A DNA stretch of 57,153 nt from Bacilli bacterium (GCA_900770925.1 CAAGLY010000007.1:1-57153); one strand, 5' to 3'; positions 26,105 to 35,261 are shown, counted from the first letter of the stretch. The notes: generated from the letters alone by a model not told the origin. Numbers and translations are program-made.

Positions 26105-27980
26105 GAAAGTAATCCGGTCTCTTCTGTTTGTCTCCGTACTATCTCTTCTTTCCGTCAATAGTTACGGTATTTTCGATAGTGCCAATAAATCTGCCATTAA
26201 GAGGCAGAACCGGATCAAGGCTGCCAATAGCCAGGAAGTCGTTCTCAATGTCTATAACTCCGAAGACTATATTGCCGAAGAGGATAAGGATGATAATGGC
26301 AACGTTATCTCCAAAGGCGTAATCAAGGAGTTTGAAGCCTATAGGAAGGAAGAGAAAGGAATCAATGTCCGTGTCTCCTATTCCTGCTTCGATACAAGGG
26401 AAAACAGGTTATCTCAGCTGAAGATGGGATCCGAATACGATCTTGTCTGTGCTTCCGATTACATCATCGAGAAGAGGATCAAGGATAATCTTGTTGTTCC
26501 CTTTGAGACGAATGAGGAATTCGCCTCTGATTCCTACTCTTCCACTCCGAACTATAAGAACTATGCTTCTCCCTTCATCAAAGAAAAGCTTTCCAAGATC
26601 AAAAGGGAAGATAAGGACGGCAATCCGATTGAAGGCGACTTCAACCAGTACGCAAGAGACTATAGGTGGGGAACCTTAGGCATTCTCTACAATCCCGAAT
26701 TCAAGAAACTCTCTCAGCGTCATATCACTCCCGAAGAAAGGGATAAGGATAGGAAGGACTGGGCCTCTCTCTGGAACGAAAAGTACGAGAAAAGGGTCTC
26801 CATCAAGGACTCTAGGCGTGATACCTATGCAGCCGGCATCCTGTACACCTATGAGAATGATTTCACTCTTGACGGAGTAGAGGAAGAAGGCTTCAAGACA
26901 CTTCAGAAGAAGTACAATGACGGCGAGTATACATCTGACGAATACAATGAAAAATTCTCCCGTCTATTCAATCTCTGCGATGATACAACGATAACGAATG
27001 TGGAAGCCAATCTGAAAGCATTAAGAGATAATGCTTATGGCTTCGAGGTGGATTCAGGTAAAACGGATAGGGCTAAGGGACAGTACTTCGCCATCAACTT
27101 AGCCTGGTCTGGCGATGCCACCTGGGCAAGGAGTCAGGCTGATGAGTTCAATGAAGAACACAGGGAGAACTATCCTAACGATACCGAGTTCGAGCCTGTT
27201 ACCCTCAAATACACGATTCCGACTCTTGGCGGAAACATCTGGGCGGATTGCTGGGCTAGGCCGAAAGCGGTCGAAAAGAGAGGCAATAAAGAACTCGCTC
27301 AGTCCTTCGTCGATTTTATCTCCTCTCCGGATATTGCCGAAGAGAACAGGGACTGGATTGGATATACTCCGGCCATCGGTTCTGATGCGATCCTTGACTA
27401 CCTCAAGGAAAACTACGGAGACGTCCGCTACGAAGAGAACGAAGACGGCGAGATTGAATACCATCCGGAGAATCTCGATAATTACACGATTGTCGATGCA
27501 GATCAGATTGATTCCCTGACCGATGAAGAGAAAGAGAACTCTGTCTATAAGAGAGATGTCTCTTACTTCTTCAAGGGAACCCTTGATGAATACAGCGAAG
27601 AAGACTGCATCTTCTATCTCCCGGTTAGTGAGAAAGACCGCAGGTTCGATGCCTCCTATCCGGAGGAATCCCTGCTTCCTTCCTTAGCCATCAGGAATGA
27701 CTACGGAACACAGAACGATAAGATTACTCAGAGGTGGAGGCGAGTCAAGAATAAGTTCCTTCCGACCTGGATCTATGTTCTTGTCCTTGTTCTGATTCTT
27801 GCCGGTATCGGTTTATGGATCTACTCCGTTATGTATAAACGAATCAAGCAGAAAGAGCGTCATGACCGTAAGAAACAGCGCCAGCTGATTCAGAAACAGA
27901 GAATCAAAGAAGTCGAGAAGAACAAAAAAGAAGAGAAAAGGCTGACCAAGAAGAGGAAGGTCGAAGAGAAGAAAAACTAA
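26094..27980 (+). CDS. potD: Spermidine/putrescine-binding protein, membrane-anchored
   Basis: About 628 residues, starting at 26094 behind GAGGAGAG. An N-terminal signal segment (LLFVSVLSLLSVNSYG) precedes the binding domain: VLNVYNSEDYIAEE, SYSCFDTMENMLSQLKMG (AGG as Met) and YDLVCASDYIIEKMIKDNL. It is longer than free PotD (about 350) because of insertions rich in Asp and Glu. A transmembrane helix near residues 555-578 and a tail of about 50 highly charged residues follow, so the receptor is anchored at both ends rather than as a lipoprotein. It captures polyamine and delivers it to PotBC. Confidence 0.88.
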   Translation: MKSKKVIRSLLFVSVLSLLSVNSYGIFDSANKSAIKRQNRIKAANSQEVVLNVYNSEDYIAEEDKDDNGNVISKGVIKEFEAYRKEEKGINVRVSYSCFDTRENRLSQLKMGSEYDLVCASDYIIEKRIKDNLVVPFETNEEFASDSYSSTPNYKNYASPFIKEKLSKIKREDKDGNPIEGDFNQYARDYRWGTLGILYNPEFKKLSQRHITPEERDKDRKDWASLWNEKYEKRVSIKDSRRDTYAAGILYTYENDFTLDGVEEEGFKTLQKKYNDGEYTSDEYNEKFSRLFNLCDDTTITNVEANLKALRDNAYGFEVDSGKTDRAKGQYFAINLAWSGDATWARSQADEFNEEHRENYPNDTEFEPVTLKYTIPTLGGNIWADCWARPKAVEKRGNKELAQSFVDFISSPDIAEENRDWIGYTPAIGSDAILDYLKENYGDVRYEENEDGEIEYHPENLDNYTIVDADQIDSLTDEEKENSVYKRDVSYFFKGTLDEYSEEDCIFYLPVSEKDRRFDASYPEESLLPSLAIRNDYGTQNDKITQRWRRVKNKFLPTWIYVLVLVLILAGIGLWIYSVMYKRIKQKERHDRKKQRQLIQKQRIKEVEKNKKEEKRLTKKRKVEEKKN

Positions 27981-27988
27981 ATGCATAG

Positions 27989-28016
27989 GAAGGCGGCGCT
28001 TGCCGCCTTCTTTTTT
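27989..28016 (+). terminator. Terminator of potABCD
   Basis: Stem GAAGGCGGC/GCCGCCTTC (27989-27997 with 28002-28010), GCTT loop, then six T. Confidence 0.92.
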
Positions 28017-28077
28017 AGTCTTGCAATATAAAGTCTTATCGCTTATAATGTTCTTCGCCTAACAAAGGCAGCTATAT

Positions 28078-28152
28078 CGCGGGGTAGAGCAGTGGTAGCT
28101 CGTCAGGCTCATAACCTGAAGGCCGGAGGTCCAAATCCTTCCCCCGCTACCA
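28078..28152 (+). tRNA. Initiator tRNA-fMet (anticodon CAU)
   Basis: 75 nt including an encoded CCA. The acceptor CGCGGGG pairs with CCCCGC, leaving C1 opposite U72, the unpaired end typical of initiator tRNAs (usually C-A). The anticodon stem TCAGG/CCTGA encloses CTCATAA. The lower stem has two G-C pairs, then A-U, rather than three G-C. The D-loop is short (AGTGGTA). The T-loop is TCCAAAT with C at position 55. The tRNA that would read AGG (anticodon CCU) is not in the window. Confidence 0.93.
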
Positions 28153-28161
28153 AGTAATTCC

Positions 28162-28187
28162 AGAGGACCGGAAGATCCTCTTTTTTT
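28162..28187 (+). terminator. Terminator after tRNA-fMet
   Basis: Stem AGAGGA/TCCTCT (28162-28167 with 28176-28181) and a T run. Confidence 0.85.
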
Positions 28188-28547
28188 GTTTCTGTTTCCT
28201 TTCAGATCAATTACTGCTTTTTTAGTAGTAGGAACTATTATGACAAAGAGGATAACTGCTTCTATGGATTTCTGCTCTCGCTTTACGGCTAGCTAATCAA
28301 ACTCCTCTTTCAAGCTTGCGCTTTTCATTTCTTCTCCGTTACTATCTTCTGCTTCGAAAATTTCGCTTCCTCTCCTTAGAAAGTAAGATTCCATCAATCT
28401 TTATAAACAATCTCATATCTGATTTATAATAACTGCGACGTATTCATCAAAAGATCCTTATATAATCTTTCCCTTCCAGCACTACATAAAGAGACTCTTT
28501 TTAAAATTTGGCTGTAGTCTAAAGCCAAGGGTCAGGAGACCAATCAT
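28188..28547. other. Intergenic stretch, no gene seen
   Basis: About 360 bp with stops in all frames and no convincing RNA fold. An AGGAG SD at its end serves the next gene. Confidence 0.5.
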
Positions 28548-29069
28548 ATGAAAAATAGAAAAAGGAAACTAGCAGACAAAAGACAGCAGACCATTTATCC
28601 TATTATCTCGTCTTCTGTATATCTCCTCTTTAGTATCGTGTTTGCGATAGCGTGTTCTCTGATATCAGATTGTTACGAAGCATCAGGGATTCTTTTCCTC
28701 GTTCTTGATTTGCTCTTTCTAACTAATCTAGTCTATTTTGCTATCACTTGGAAAAAGCGGACAACGTATGATTTCTATCTAACTTTGATCCTTCTTCTAT
28801 CTACCATTAGTACCAGGATACAACAGGGCGGAATATCCTTCTATTTTCTTCCGCGAAGCAGCTTTAGGATCAACTGGGAAATGCATTACACCTTCCCTGG
28901 CCTAAGGAAATTAGAGCAATACCGCTATTCCCAGCCTGATAGGAATCCTAGCTTGGTTCAATCAAGATATCTGTTTGATACCACATTTCTTGTCTCTGTC
29001 CTTTCACTTATCGCTTCTGTGATTTACTTCCTCCATAGCAAGAAGCAGATGAATCAGGAAAATAACTGA
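28548..29069 (+). CDS. Hypothetical membrane protein
   Basis: 173 residues, not recognised. A basic N-terminus (MKNRKRKLADKRQQ) is followed by about four hydrophobic segments: two near residues 18-65, one near 78-92, and one near 150-165, with a polar middle loop. SD AGGAG sits 9 bp before the ATG. AGG codons occur at hydrophobic sites (SFMINWEM, GLMKLEQY), so it follows the local code and is not a very recent import. Base composition is AT-richer than its housekeeping neighbours. It is next to a frameshifted gene and may be part of an accessory patch. Confidence 0.6.
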   Translation: MKNRKRKLADKRQQTIYPIISSSVYLLFSIVFAIACSLISDCYEASGILFLVLDLLFLTNLVYFAITWKKRTTYDFYLTLILLLSTISTRIQQGGISFYFLPRSSFRINWEMHYTFPGLRKLEQYRYSQPDRNPSLVQSRYLFDTTFLVSVLSLIASVIYFLHSKKQMNQENN

Positions 29070-29130
29070 TTTATAGATTAATATCAGTCTGTTTTTGCAT
29101 CAGTTCTTTTGACAGTGAACACATTTTTTC

Positions 29131-29537
29131 TTGTTTGGACCAAAGACAAAAGAGATCCAAATTACTACCAAGCAAAAAAACGAGGTTAAACCAACACTTA
29201 CGGCCAAAGATTCCGTTGAGGGAGAAAAGGTCTGCTTTGCCTGGGGAGAAAGGGATAGTTTTCATGACTCCAAAGTCAATGAGATCTACAAATACAACAA
29301 GGACATCCTTACTCCCATCGTGAAGAGGAAGAAAAAAAAGACAAGGAAGACGATTATTTTGTTTCAGATGATGGAGCAACGGACATCATTTTAAATCCAT
29401 ACTGCCATTCCCGTTTCCTCACAAGCGATTTCAAGAAAACAGATTCGGACAATTCAAAGGAGTATTACGCCTATACAGTGACACGGCATTCGGAAAGCGA
29501 CACAGTTATAGAATCTCTGTTCTACGTCGAAGCATAG
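29131..29537 (+). pseudogene. Frameshifted hypothetical gene
   Basis: Two frames read as one polar protein. The first covers VKPTLTAKDSVEGEKVCFAW to KYNKDILTPIV. At the run of eight A near 29331 the frame must shift, after which it continues DKEDDYFVSDDGATDII, LTSDFKKTDSDNSKEYY and ends FYVEA before a TAG at 29535-29537. There is no convincing start codon or SD; the first frame could begin at a TTG at 29131. Function unknown. Homopolymer slippage in the genome, a sequencing error, or frameshifting during expression could each explain the break. Confidence 0.4.
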
Positions 29538-29608
29538 GTGCATAGCCATAAAGCAGGGCATTGGCAAGTTACAGAAAACACGCTTCTCTTTCCTGATTAG
29601 AAAGTCAC

Positions 29609-29636
29609 AAAAAAGAGATGCCGAGAAGGCATCTCT
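29609..29636 (-). terminator. Terminator of the DegV gene
   Basis: Stem AGAGATGCC/GGCATCTCT (29614-29622 with 29628-29636) with a minus-strand T run. Confidence 0.85.
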
Positions 29637-29658
29637 TTTCTTATCTGATAGAAATGGT

Positions 29659-30546
29659 TTAGCTTGTACGCTCCTTTCCCCAGTAGAAGAGAGCGACAGT
29701 TCCCGGTCCGGTATGAGAACCGATAGTGGTTCCAATCCAGTTGACGAGGACTGTTCCGTTCCTCTTCGTGAAGTATACTTCGATAGCATCCTTAACCGGT
29801 TTAGCCCTGTCCCTGCAGTTACTCTGGGACATGAAGACTTTTCCGGTATAATCTTTTCCGTTCTCAACATCGCCTTTCCTCTTCTCGACGATGGCCTCTT
29901 CGACTTTCTTGACTGTACGAATCTTTTCCCGTGGATGGAGCTTTCCGTCTTCATCCCTATTGAGAAGCGGACAGATGCGGAGAAGAGTTCCGAAGAATCC
30001 GGAAGCCTTGGAAATACGTCCGCCACGGACATAGTACTGTAAGTCAGTGGAGAAGAACCAGTGCTCCCTATTGAGCTTATGTTCCTCAATCCACCTGCGG
30101 ATTTCGTCGATGTTCTTACCATCATCGCGCCTATCGGCAAGAGTCTCCCTGATCAATCCATAACCGGAAGAAGCACCTAAGGAATCGACAATATAGAGTT
30201 TATTGTTCGGATATTTCTCTCTTAACCTATTGGCGGCAACACAGGCGGAGTTATAGGAGCCGCTCAGTCCGGAAGAAAGGGAGACATGAAGGATATCGTT
30301 TCCTTCCTTAAGCCTAGGTTCAAAATAAGCGAGGTATTCGCCGACAGAAACCTGGGACGTATGGGTCCTCTCTCCATTTGCCCTACGCTGATAGAATTCC
30401 GGATAAGGAATAGAACGGCCTAAATCATCGAAATAATCCTTTCCGTCAAGAGAAAAATGAAACCTGATATAACGGATGTTACGATCGACAAGATGATCGT
30501 GGCTTAAATCACAGGTCGATTCGCAGCTAAGAATAAAGTCAGACAT
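29659..30546 (-). CDS. DegV family fatty-acid-binding protein
   Basis: 295 residues. DSLGASSGYGL, LGRSIPYPEFYQRMANGEM then THTSQVSVGEY (AGG as Met, CGT as Arg), LSSGLSGSYNSA and the late RGGRISKASGF are DegV hallmarks; the SSGLSGS and GRIS regions bind the lipid headgroup. Family members bind a fatty acid in the cytoplasm; some act as FakB, presenting it to the kinase FakA. No fakA is in the window. GGAGGATT SD is in place before the ATG. The presence of oleate hydratase 5 kb away fits fatty-acid handling, but the link is inference. Confidence 0.92.
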   Translation of the reverse strand: MSDFILSCESTCDLSHDHLVDRNIRYIRFHFSLDGKDYFDDLGRSIPYPEFYQRRANGERTHTSQVSVGEYLAYFEPRLKEGNDILHVSLSSGLSGSYNSACVAANRLREKYPNNKLYIVDSLGASSGYGLIRETLADRRDDGKNIDEIRRWIEEHKLNREHWFFSTDLQYYVRGGRISKASGFFGTLLRICPLLNRDEDGKLHPREKIRTVKKVEEAIVEKRKGDVENGKDYTGKVFMSQSNCRDRAKPVKDAIEVYFTKRNGTVLVNWIGTTIGSHTGPGTVALFYWGKERTS

Positions 30547-30627
30547 TTATAATCCTCCCTGTCTTCTGTATTCCGACACAAATATGATAATCAAAGTCTC
30601 CGCGAAACACAAATAGAAAGAGATTGC

Positions 30628-31293
30628 TTATTTGAAATATAGGGTAGAATCCGACAGATATTCCTGAATCTGATTGAAACAGTTTGCCAAAGGATACCCA
30701 TCGACAAAGAGATGGCTGACCGTGATATTCAGGGTAACATGATAACGTTTGTCCAAGCCGAGGTAATATTTTCCCCAGCAGATACGGGGAACAGAGAGGG
30801 CTTCCTGATTTCCGGTAGGAGTAGGGTGTGTCCTTCCTTTGAAGTTGAGAAGCGGAATGCAGGTGGCATAGACAACATTAGGCTGTTCACAGATGGGGAA
30901 TCGGTTAAGATCTCCGTTGATTTCCCTCTTCTTTGCCCTTTCGATTGTTTTCCGGCAGGATTTCTGAAAAGAGGAGAAAGTATCCTCCCTAAGAAAACCG
31001 GTATTCTGATACACGCCCTGTTTTGTCCTGACTGTCCTAGTCGGATTAATGGTTTCATAAAGATAGGCTTTATCCTTAACTAACCGGATTTTCCTCTCTT
31101 TTATGGAATTGACTCCTTTCCTTACTGCAAAGAAGAAGTATTCGAAGAAGGATTCTTTTCGTTCTTTTGAAAGCAAAACAATATCAGTGACATCCCTGTC
31201 AACATCAAATCCGTACTCGCTCTCTCCGTATTTCTTGAACCAAGAATAAAGATTCCGTTTCTGATAAGTATTCCTATCGATTTCCTTTGGCAT
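30628..31293 (-). CDS. Chloramphenicol acetyltransferase-like acyltransferase
   Basis: 221 residues, the family's usual length. N-terminal IDRNTYQKRNLYSWFKKYG corresponds to the CAT RxxxFxxF region. The C-terminal VTLNITVSHLFVDGYP has the catalytic His of HxxxDG (usually HHAVxDG). CAT enzymes are trimers that transfer acetyl from acetyl-CoA to a hydroxyl; many genomic copies have unknown acceptors, so resistance cannot be assumed. Followed at about 40 bp by the FliB-like gene upstream on the same strand; they may be cotranscribed. Confidence 0.75.
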   Translation of the reverse strand: MPKEIDRNTYQKRNLYSWFKKYGESEYGFDVDRDVTDIVLLSKERKESFFEYFFFAVRKGVNSIKERKIRLVKDKAYLYETINPTRTVRTKQGVYQNTGFLREDTFSSFQKSCRKTIERAKKREINGDLNRFPICEQPNVVYATCIPLLNFKGRTHPTPTGNQEALSVPRICWGKYYLGLDKRYHVTLNITVSHLFVDGYPLANCFNQIQEYLSDSTLYFK

Positions 31294-31335
31294 ACACCCT
31301 CCGATAATACCGTATGAGAATAGGATAACAGAAAA

Positions 31336-32349
31336 TCAGTCCTTTCTGTCTCTCTTCCTCGAAACAAGTGCAGAAGAAAGAAGATAGAAATTACTATGTT
31401 CAACTACCCGGAAATAACGGGAAGTGAGATCAATGAATTTAATCTTATTATTATCCTCAAGATTTTCACTCCTCAGAAGAAGATAGAAATCATACACAAA
31501 GAATAAGCCAAGGAAGGAAGTCCTCTTATCCCTGTTCGATTCCACATAAGGGAAGCAGGTAAAGAGAAGATGGTTACAGAAAAACTTTTCCCTATAGAGA
31601 TCAAAATCAGGGAACAGCGTTTCCCTCTTTTCCTCTCTTTCTTTCCTGTTTCCGTTCCAGGAAGTGAAAGAGGAAAGATATTCTCCGATGCTGAAGGATT
31701 TGCTGAATTTCTCTTTCAGCTCTTTTAAGGTGGCGTCCTCCCTTTCTGGATTAAGGAAAGAGACATCTAAGCCAAGGACATCGGATAAAGAAAGAATCCG
31801 CTTTAAAAAAGGAAGGCTTCTGTCCTGAAGAGTTTCCCTGCTCTTTTTTGCAAGAGGAACGACATCACTCGGAAAGTCTTTATCCTGATCTTCGTTAAAG
31901 CAGAAAGAAAGTTCCCTCTCTTTAAAGGACAGAGGAGAATTATTTTCCCTCCTTTTTTCTAACACCCATTCACAGGAATTAGAAAGGCAGCTGACCTTAC
32001 GAGGATAAAGGCGGGGAGCACGCGGATAGTACCGGCAGACAGAAGGAATGTTCTCTTCACCGACTTCTACCTGAAGGCCGCAGTATCCGTTCTCAAGTCT
32101 CCTTGGGCATTCTCCGAAGAAATTCAGATTAATCCGAGCATATCGCTTCTCGCTCGGCTTTGGAAGGATACCGATATAGGCATCTCTTCTTTCCCTCCTG
32201 TCTTTAGAAAGATCAAGATTCCTGAGCTTGAAATACTCATCCTGATTGACTGTGATGGTCCATCCATCGCAGCAGCAGGACCGGCAGCTATTACCTTTGC
32301 ACCGGAATTCGCTATAGTAATCCGGTACGATAAATTTACCCATTATCAT
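31336..32349 (-). CDS. FliB-like lysine-N-methylase family protein
   Basis: 337 residues. Cys-rich start YYSEFRCKGNSC then CCCDGWTITV, followed by FGECPM-LENGYCGL and SVCMYYPMAP (AGG as Met) match the flagellin lysine-N-methylase family, whose cysteines probably bind an iron-sulfur cluster. No flagellar genes are near, so the substrate is unlikely to be flagellin. A good promoter (TTGAAT, 16 bp, TATAAT; minus strand 32387-32360) puts the likely transcript start only a few bases before the ATG, and there is no SD, so the message may be leaderless. ATG at 32343 is an alternative start. Confidence 0.7.
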   Translation of the reverse strand: MIMGKFIVPDYYSEFRCKGNSCRSCCCDGWTITVNQDEYFKLRNLDLSKDRRERRDAYIGILPKPSEKRYARINLNFFGECPRRLENGYCGLQVEVGEENIPSVCRYYPRAPRLYPRKVSCLSNSCEWVLEKRRENNSPLSFKERELSFCFNEDQDKDFPSDVVPLAKKSRETLQDRSLPFLKRILSLSDVLGLDVSFLNPEREDATLKELKEKFSKSFSIGEYLSSFTSWNGNRKEREEKRETLFPDFDLYREKFFCNHLLFTCFPYVESNRDKRTSFLGLFFVYDFYLLLRSENLEDNNKIKFIDLTSRYFRVVEHSNFYLLSSALVSRKRDRKD

Positions 32350-32359
32350 AACGGAAAAT

Positions 32360-32387
32360 ATTATACATGGGTTATATTGACATTCAA
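32360..32387 (-). promoter_or_regulatory. Promoter of the FliB-like gene
   Basis: Minus-strand TTGAAT (32387-32382), 16-bp spacer, TATAAT (32365-32360), about 10 bp before the ATG. Confidence 0.65.
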
Positions 32388-32795
32388 TTATTTTGAGAAA
32401 AAAGTTCGAATAATCCGCTTACAGACTAGCTATGATATTCATTTCAAAATCCTATTCTTTGCTGTATAGAAAAGAAATTTTCCGTTTTATCCCAAAAAGA
32501 TAAAAGAAGAATAACTAGAGCAAAAACCATATAGGAAAAGTTACTTTTTATATCATTTATATACGTTTATTCCTCAAACAGCATGATTTTAACACAAATT
32601 GCATTTCCACTACTTTTCTATCCAATTGGAAACAAGAATAAAAAAAGAATTGCTTGAGCATTAAAGAAGACATCTAGAATCCTCAAATGAAAAGAAACAG
32701 TAAAGAAATGAAAAGGAATGGCAACCAAGGTTTACACACTAAAGATAAACGATAAATTATATTTGGCATGTTTTATTTCACCTATGGAGGAGCAG
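32388..32795. other. AT-rich intergenic stretch
   Basis: About 400 bp, strongly AT-rich. No gene, RNA or clear plus-strand promoter was seen, although it should contain the promoter for the broken ABC-2 operon. Confidence 0.5.
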
Positions 32796-33710
32796 ATGGA
32801 AGAAATAATTAATGTTGAGCATCTCAGCAAGTCTTTCGGTTCTCTGAAGGCGGTAGATGATTTAAGTCTATCTGTCCACAAAGGGAACTCTACGCCTTTT
32901 TAGGTATAAATGGCGCCGACAAGTCCACAACCATCAATATCCTCTGCGGACAGCTTTCAAAAGATCAAAGCAAAGTCTTTATTTCCGGTCATGATTTGGA
33001 CAAGGATAGGGACTTAATCAAGCGGAAATTAGGTGTTGTATTTCAGAATTCTGTGTTAGATAGTAAGCTTTCTGTCTATGATAACTTAGTCAGCCGGGCT
33101 TCTCTTTACGGAATCAAAGGTCAGGAATTAAAGGATAGATTAGAAGATCTTTCCGAACTACTGGATTTCGGAGATATCAGGAAAAGAACCGCCGGAAAAC
33201 TATCAGAAGGTCAGAGACGGAGAATCGATGTAGCGAGAGCTTTAGTCCATTCACCTGAGATTCTGATTCTCGATGAACCGACAACCGGACTTGACCCTCA
33301 GACCCGTTCCAGGCTCTGGTCAGTGGTCCATAATCTTCAGACAGAAAAGAAAATGAAGTTTTTTCTTACCACCCACTATAGGGAAGAGGCTTCCGATGCT
33401 GACTTTGTTGCCATTCTCGATAGCGGAAAGATTGCAGTCGAAGGAACTCCAGTAGAATTGAAGAACAGGTTTACAGGTGACTTTGTCACTCTCTATCATG
33501 TGGCAGAGGAAGATATCACGCCGCTCCATCTGCCTTTTGAAAAAAAGACAGGACGGATTCCGTATTAGGGTCCGTAACACACAGGAAGCACGCGATTTAG
33601 TAATCCATTATCCTCAGCTATTCACGGATTTTGAAATCACCAAAGGAAAGAGGGATGATGTCTTCCTTGCCGTAACCGGAAAGAAGTTAGAAGGAGGGGG
33701 GAGAAAATGA
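32796..33710 (+). pseudogene. ABC-2 type transporter ATPase, two frameshifts
   Basis: Starts MEEIINVEHLSKSFGSLKAV behind GGAGG. After VHKG (about 32885) the frame breaks; the next frame gives LYAFLGINGADKSTTINI, so Walker A has Asp where GAGKST needs Gly. Signature LSEGQRRRIDVARAL and Walker B LILDEPTTGLDPQT follow. A second break occurs in seven A near 33541, after which a third frame gives EARDLVIHYPQLF and KGKMDDVFLAVTGK (AGG as Met), overlapping the permease by ATGA. Two indels plus a P-loop substitution point to real inactivation. The daunorubicin-type ATPase would have energised the permease next door. Confidence 0.8.
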
Positions 33711-34624
33711 ACACCCTTTTTATACTGACTAAACGGAACGTCAAGCTCTTCTTTAAGGATAAAGGAAGGTTCCTCACTTCCCTGATTACTCCCGCCATTC
33801 TTCTGATCCTATTTGCCACCTTCCTCGGCAACATTTATAAAGATGGACTGACTTCCTCCCTTCCTGAAGAAATAACCTTTAGCAAATCAGCTATCAATTC
33901 CTTTGCCGGAGGACAGATTGTTGCCTGTATTCTTGCCGTCTCCTGCGTAACAGTGTCTTTCCGCTCAAACTTCCTGATGGTTCAGGATAAAGCAAACGGG
34001 ACCATCAAAGACTTCCATATTTCCCCCGTCAGTCCTGCGGTTATCGCCATTTCTTATTTCTTAGCTACTCTCTTATCCACCCTCGCTATCTGTTATCTTG
34101 GAACAATCTTCTGCTTCATCTATCTAGGAGTGATTGGATTCTTTAGGACAGTCACGGATGTCCTGCTCCTTCTTGCTGATGTCCTTCTTCTTACTCTTTT
34201 CGGAACTTCTTTGTCTTCCATCATCAATTTCTTCCTTTCCTCTCAGGGGCAGATCAGTGCAGTAGGAACCCTTGTCTCTGCCGGATACGGCTTCATCTGC
34301 GGTGCCTATAGGCCAATCAACACTTTCGGAAAGCCGCTCCGTGTCTTCTGCTCCTTCCTGCCTAGCATCTATGGGACAGTCCTTACCCGGAAACACTGTC
34401 TAAACGGAGCAAGGGCAGAACTGATCAAGCAAGGAAGGCCTAAGGAAAGGGCGGATATCATTTCTGATTCCTATGATCTGGACTTCTATTTCTTTGATCA
34501 TAAGGTACCTTCCTATGCAAGGCACCTTATCAGGATCCTTTCTATCCTGATCAGGATCGGAGTCTATATCCTTCTTAACTATATAAAGAGGAAAAAGAAA
34601 ACAAAGCCTTCTCTGAAAAAATAA
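33707..34624 (+). CDS. ABC-2 type permease
   Basis: 305 residues, six predicted helices. VKLFFKDKGMFLTSLITPA, LMVQDKANGTIKDFHISPV, SSQGQISAVGTLVSAGYGF then CGAYMPI (AGG as Met) closely match exporters of the drug-resistance DrrB type. The reading frame is intact although its ATPase partner is broken, so it is either recently orphaned or uses another ATPase. The C-terminal half has an insertion (RAELIKQGRPKERADII) before the last helix. Followed by a TetR-family gene, a common control arrangement for such exporters. Confidence 0.88.
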   Translation: MNTLFILTKRNVKLFFKDKGRFLTSLITPAILLILFATFLGNIYKDGLTSSLPEEITFSKSAINSFAGGQIVACILAVSCVTVSFRSNFLMVQDKANGTIKDFHISPVSPAVIAISYFLATLLSTLAICYLGTIFCFIYLGVIGFFRTVTDVLLLLADVLLLTLFGTSLSSIINFFLSSQGQISAVGTLVSAGYGFICGAYRPINTFGKPLRVFCSFLPSIYGTVLTRKHCLNGARAELIKQGRPKERADIISDSYDLDFYFFDHKVPSYARHLIRILSILIRIGVYILLNYIKRKKKTKPSLKK

Positions 34625-34706
34625 GAAAAAGTTATCCTTGATATATTGAAAACGACAAAGTAAATTATTCACAAGATAACAGACGAAAGAGAAAGGAGAA
34701 TTCCAA

Positions 34707-35261
34707 ATGTCACAGATTACCAAACGGGCCATCGAACAGTCACTGAAGAACCTTCTCCTTAAAAAGCCTCTGACTAAGATTACAATCAACGATATTACCG
34801 AAGACTGCGGAATAAACCGCAGGACTTTCTACTATCACTTCCACGACATCTACGATCTCGTCGAATGGAGCTGCAGGGAAGACGCAAAGAAAGCCTTAGA
34901 AGAGAATAAGACCTACGAAACCTGGCAGCAGGGCTTCTTACAGATCTTTGAGGCCGTGTTAAAAAACAAACCCTTCATCAGGAACGTCTATAAATGCGTC
35001 CACCAGGAACAGGTTGAACGTTACCTTAAGCCCTTAGTCGATAACCTATTATTAGGAATTATCAACGAAGAGTCTAAAGGGAAAATCCTCCGAGATGACG
35101 ATAAAGCCTTCATTGCCCGGATCTTCTCCTATATCCTCATCGGAGTAAGGAGGGACTGGATCAAGGAAGACAGGCGCGCTGACCCAAAGGAAATCGTTGA
35201 AAACGTCGCTAAGATCCTGAAAGGCTCAATTAAGAGCGCTATCGATAGATTCGCTCTGTAG
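34707..35261 (+). CDS. TetR/AcrR-family transcriptional regulator
   Basis: 184 residues. N-terminal helix-turn-helix ITKRAIEQSLKNLLLKKPL, then ITINDITEDCGINRMTFYYHF with AGG as Met, a near-invariant site in this family; the adjacent Arg is CGC. The C-terminal domain (WQQGFLQIFEAVLKNKPFI, then GVMMDWI) fits the DhaS-like ligand domain. GVMMD is encoded by AGGAGG. Probable repressor of the flanking exporter and/or oleate hydratase gene. SD GGAG precedes the ATG. Confidence 0.9.
   Translation: MSQITKRAIEQSLKNLLLKKPLTKITINDITEDCGINRRTFYYHFHDIYDLVEWSCREDAKKALEENKTYETWQQGFLQIFEAVLKNKPFIRNVYKCVHQEQVERYLKPLVDNLLLGIINEESKGKILRDDDKAFIARIFSYILIGVRRDWIKEDRRADPKEIVENVAKILKGSIKSAIDRFAL

Noticed and set aside
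30628..31293. Calling the CAT-like gene a chloramphenicol resistance gene
   Set aside because: Only the fold and HxxxDG-type motif are supported; many chromosomal members do not acetylate chloramphenicol.
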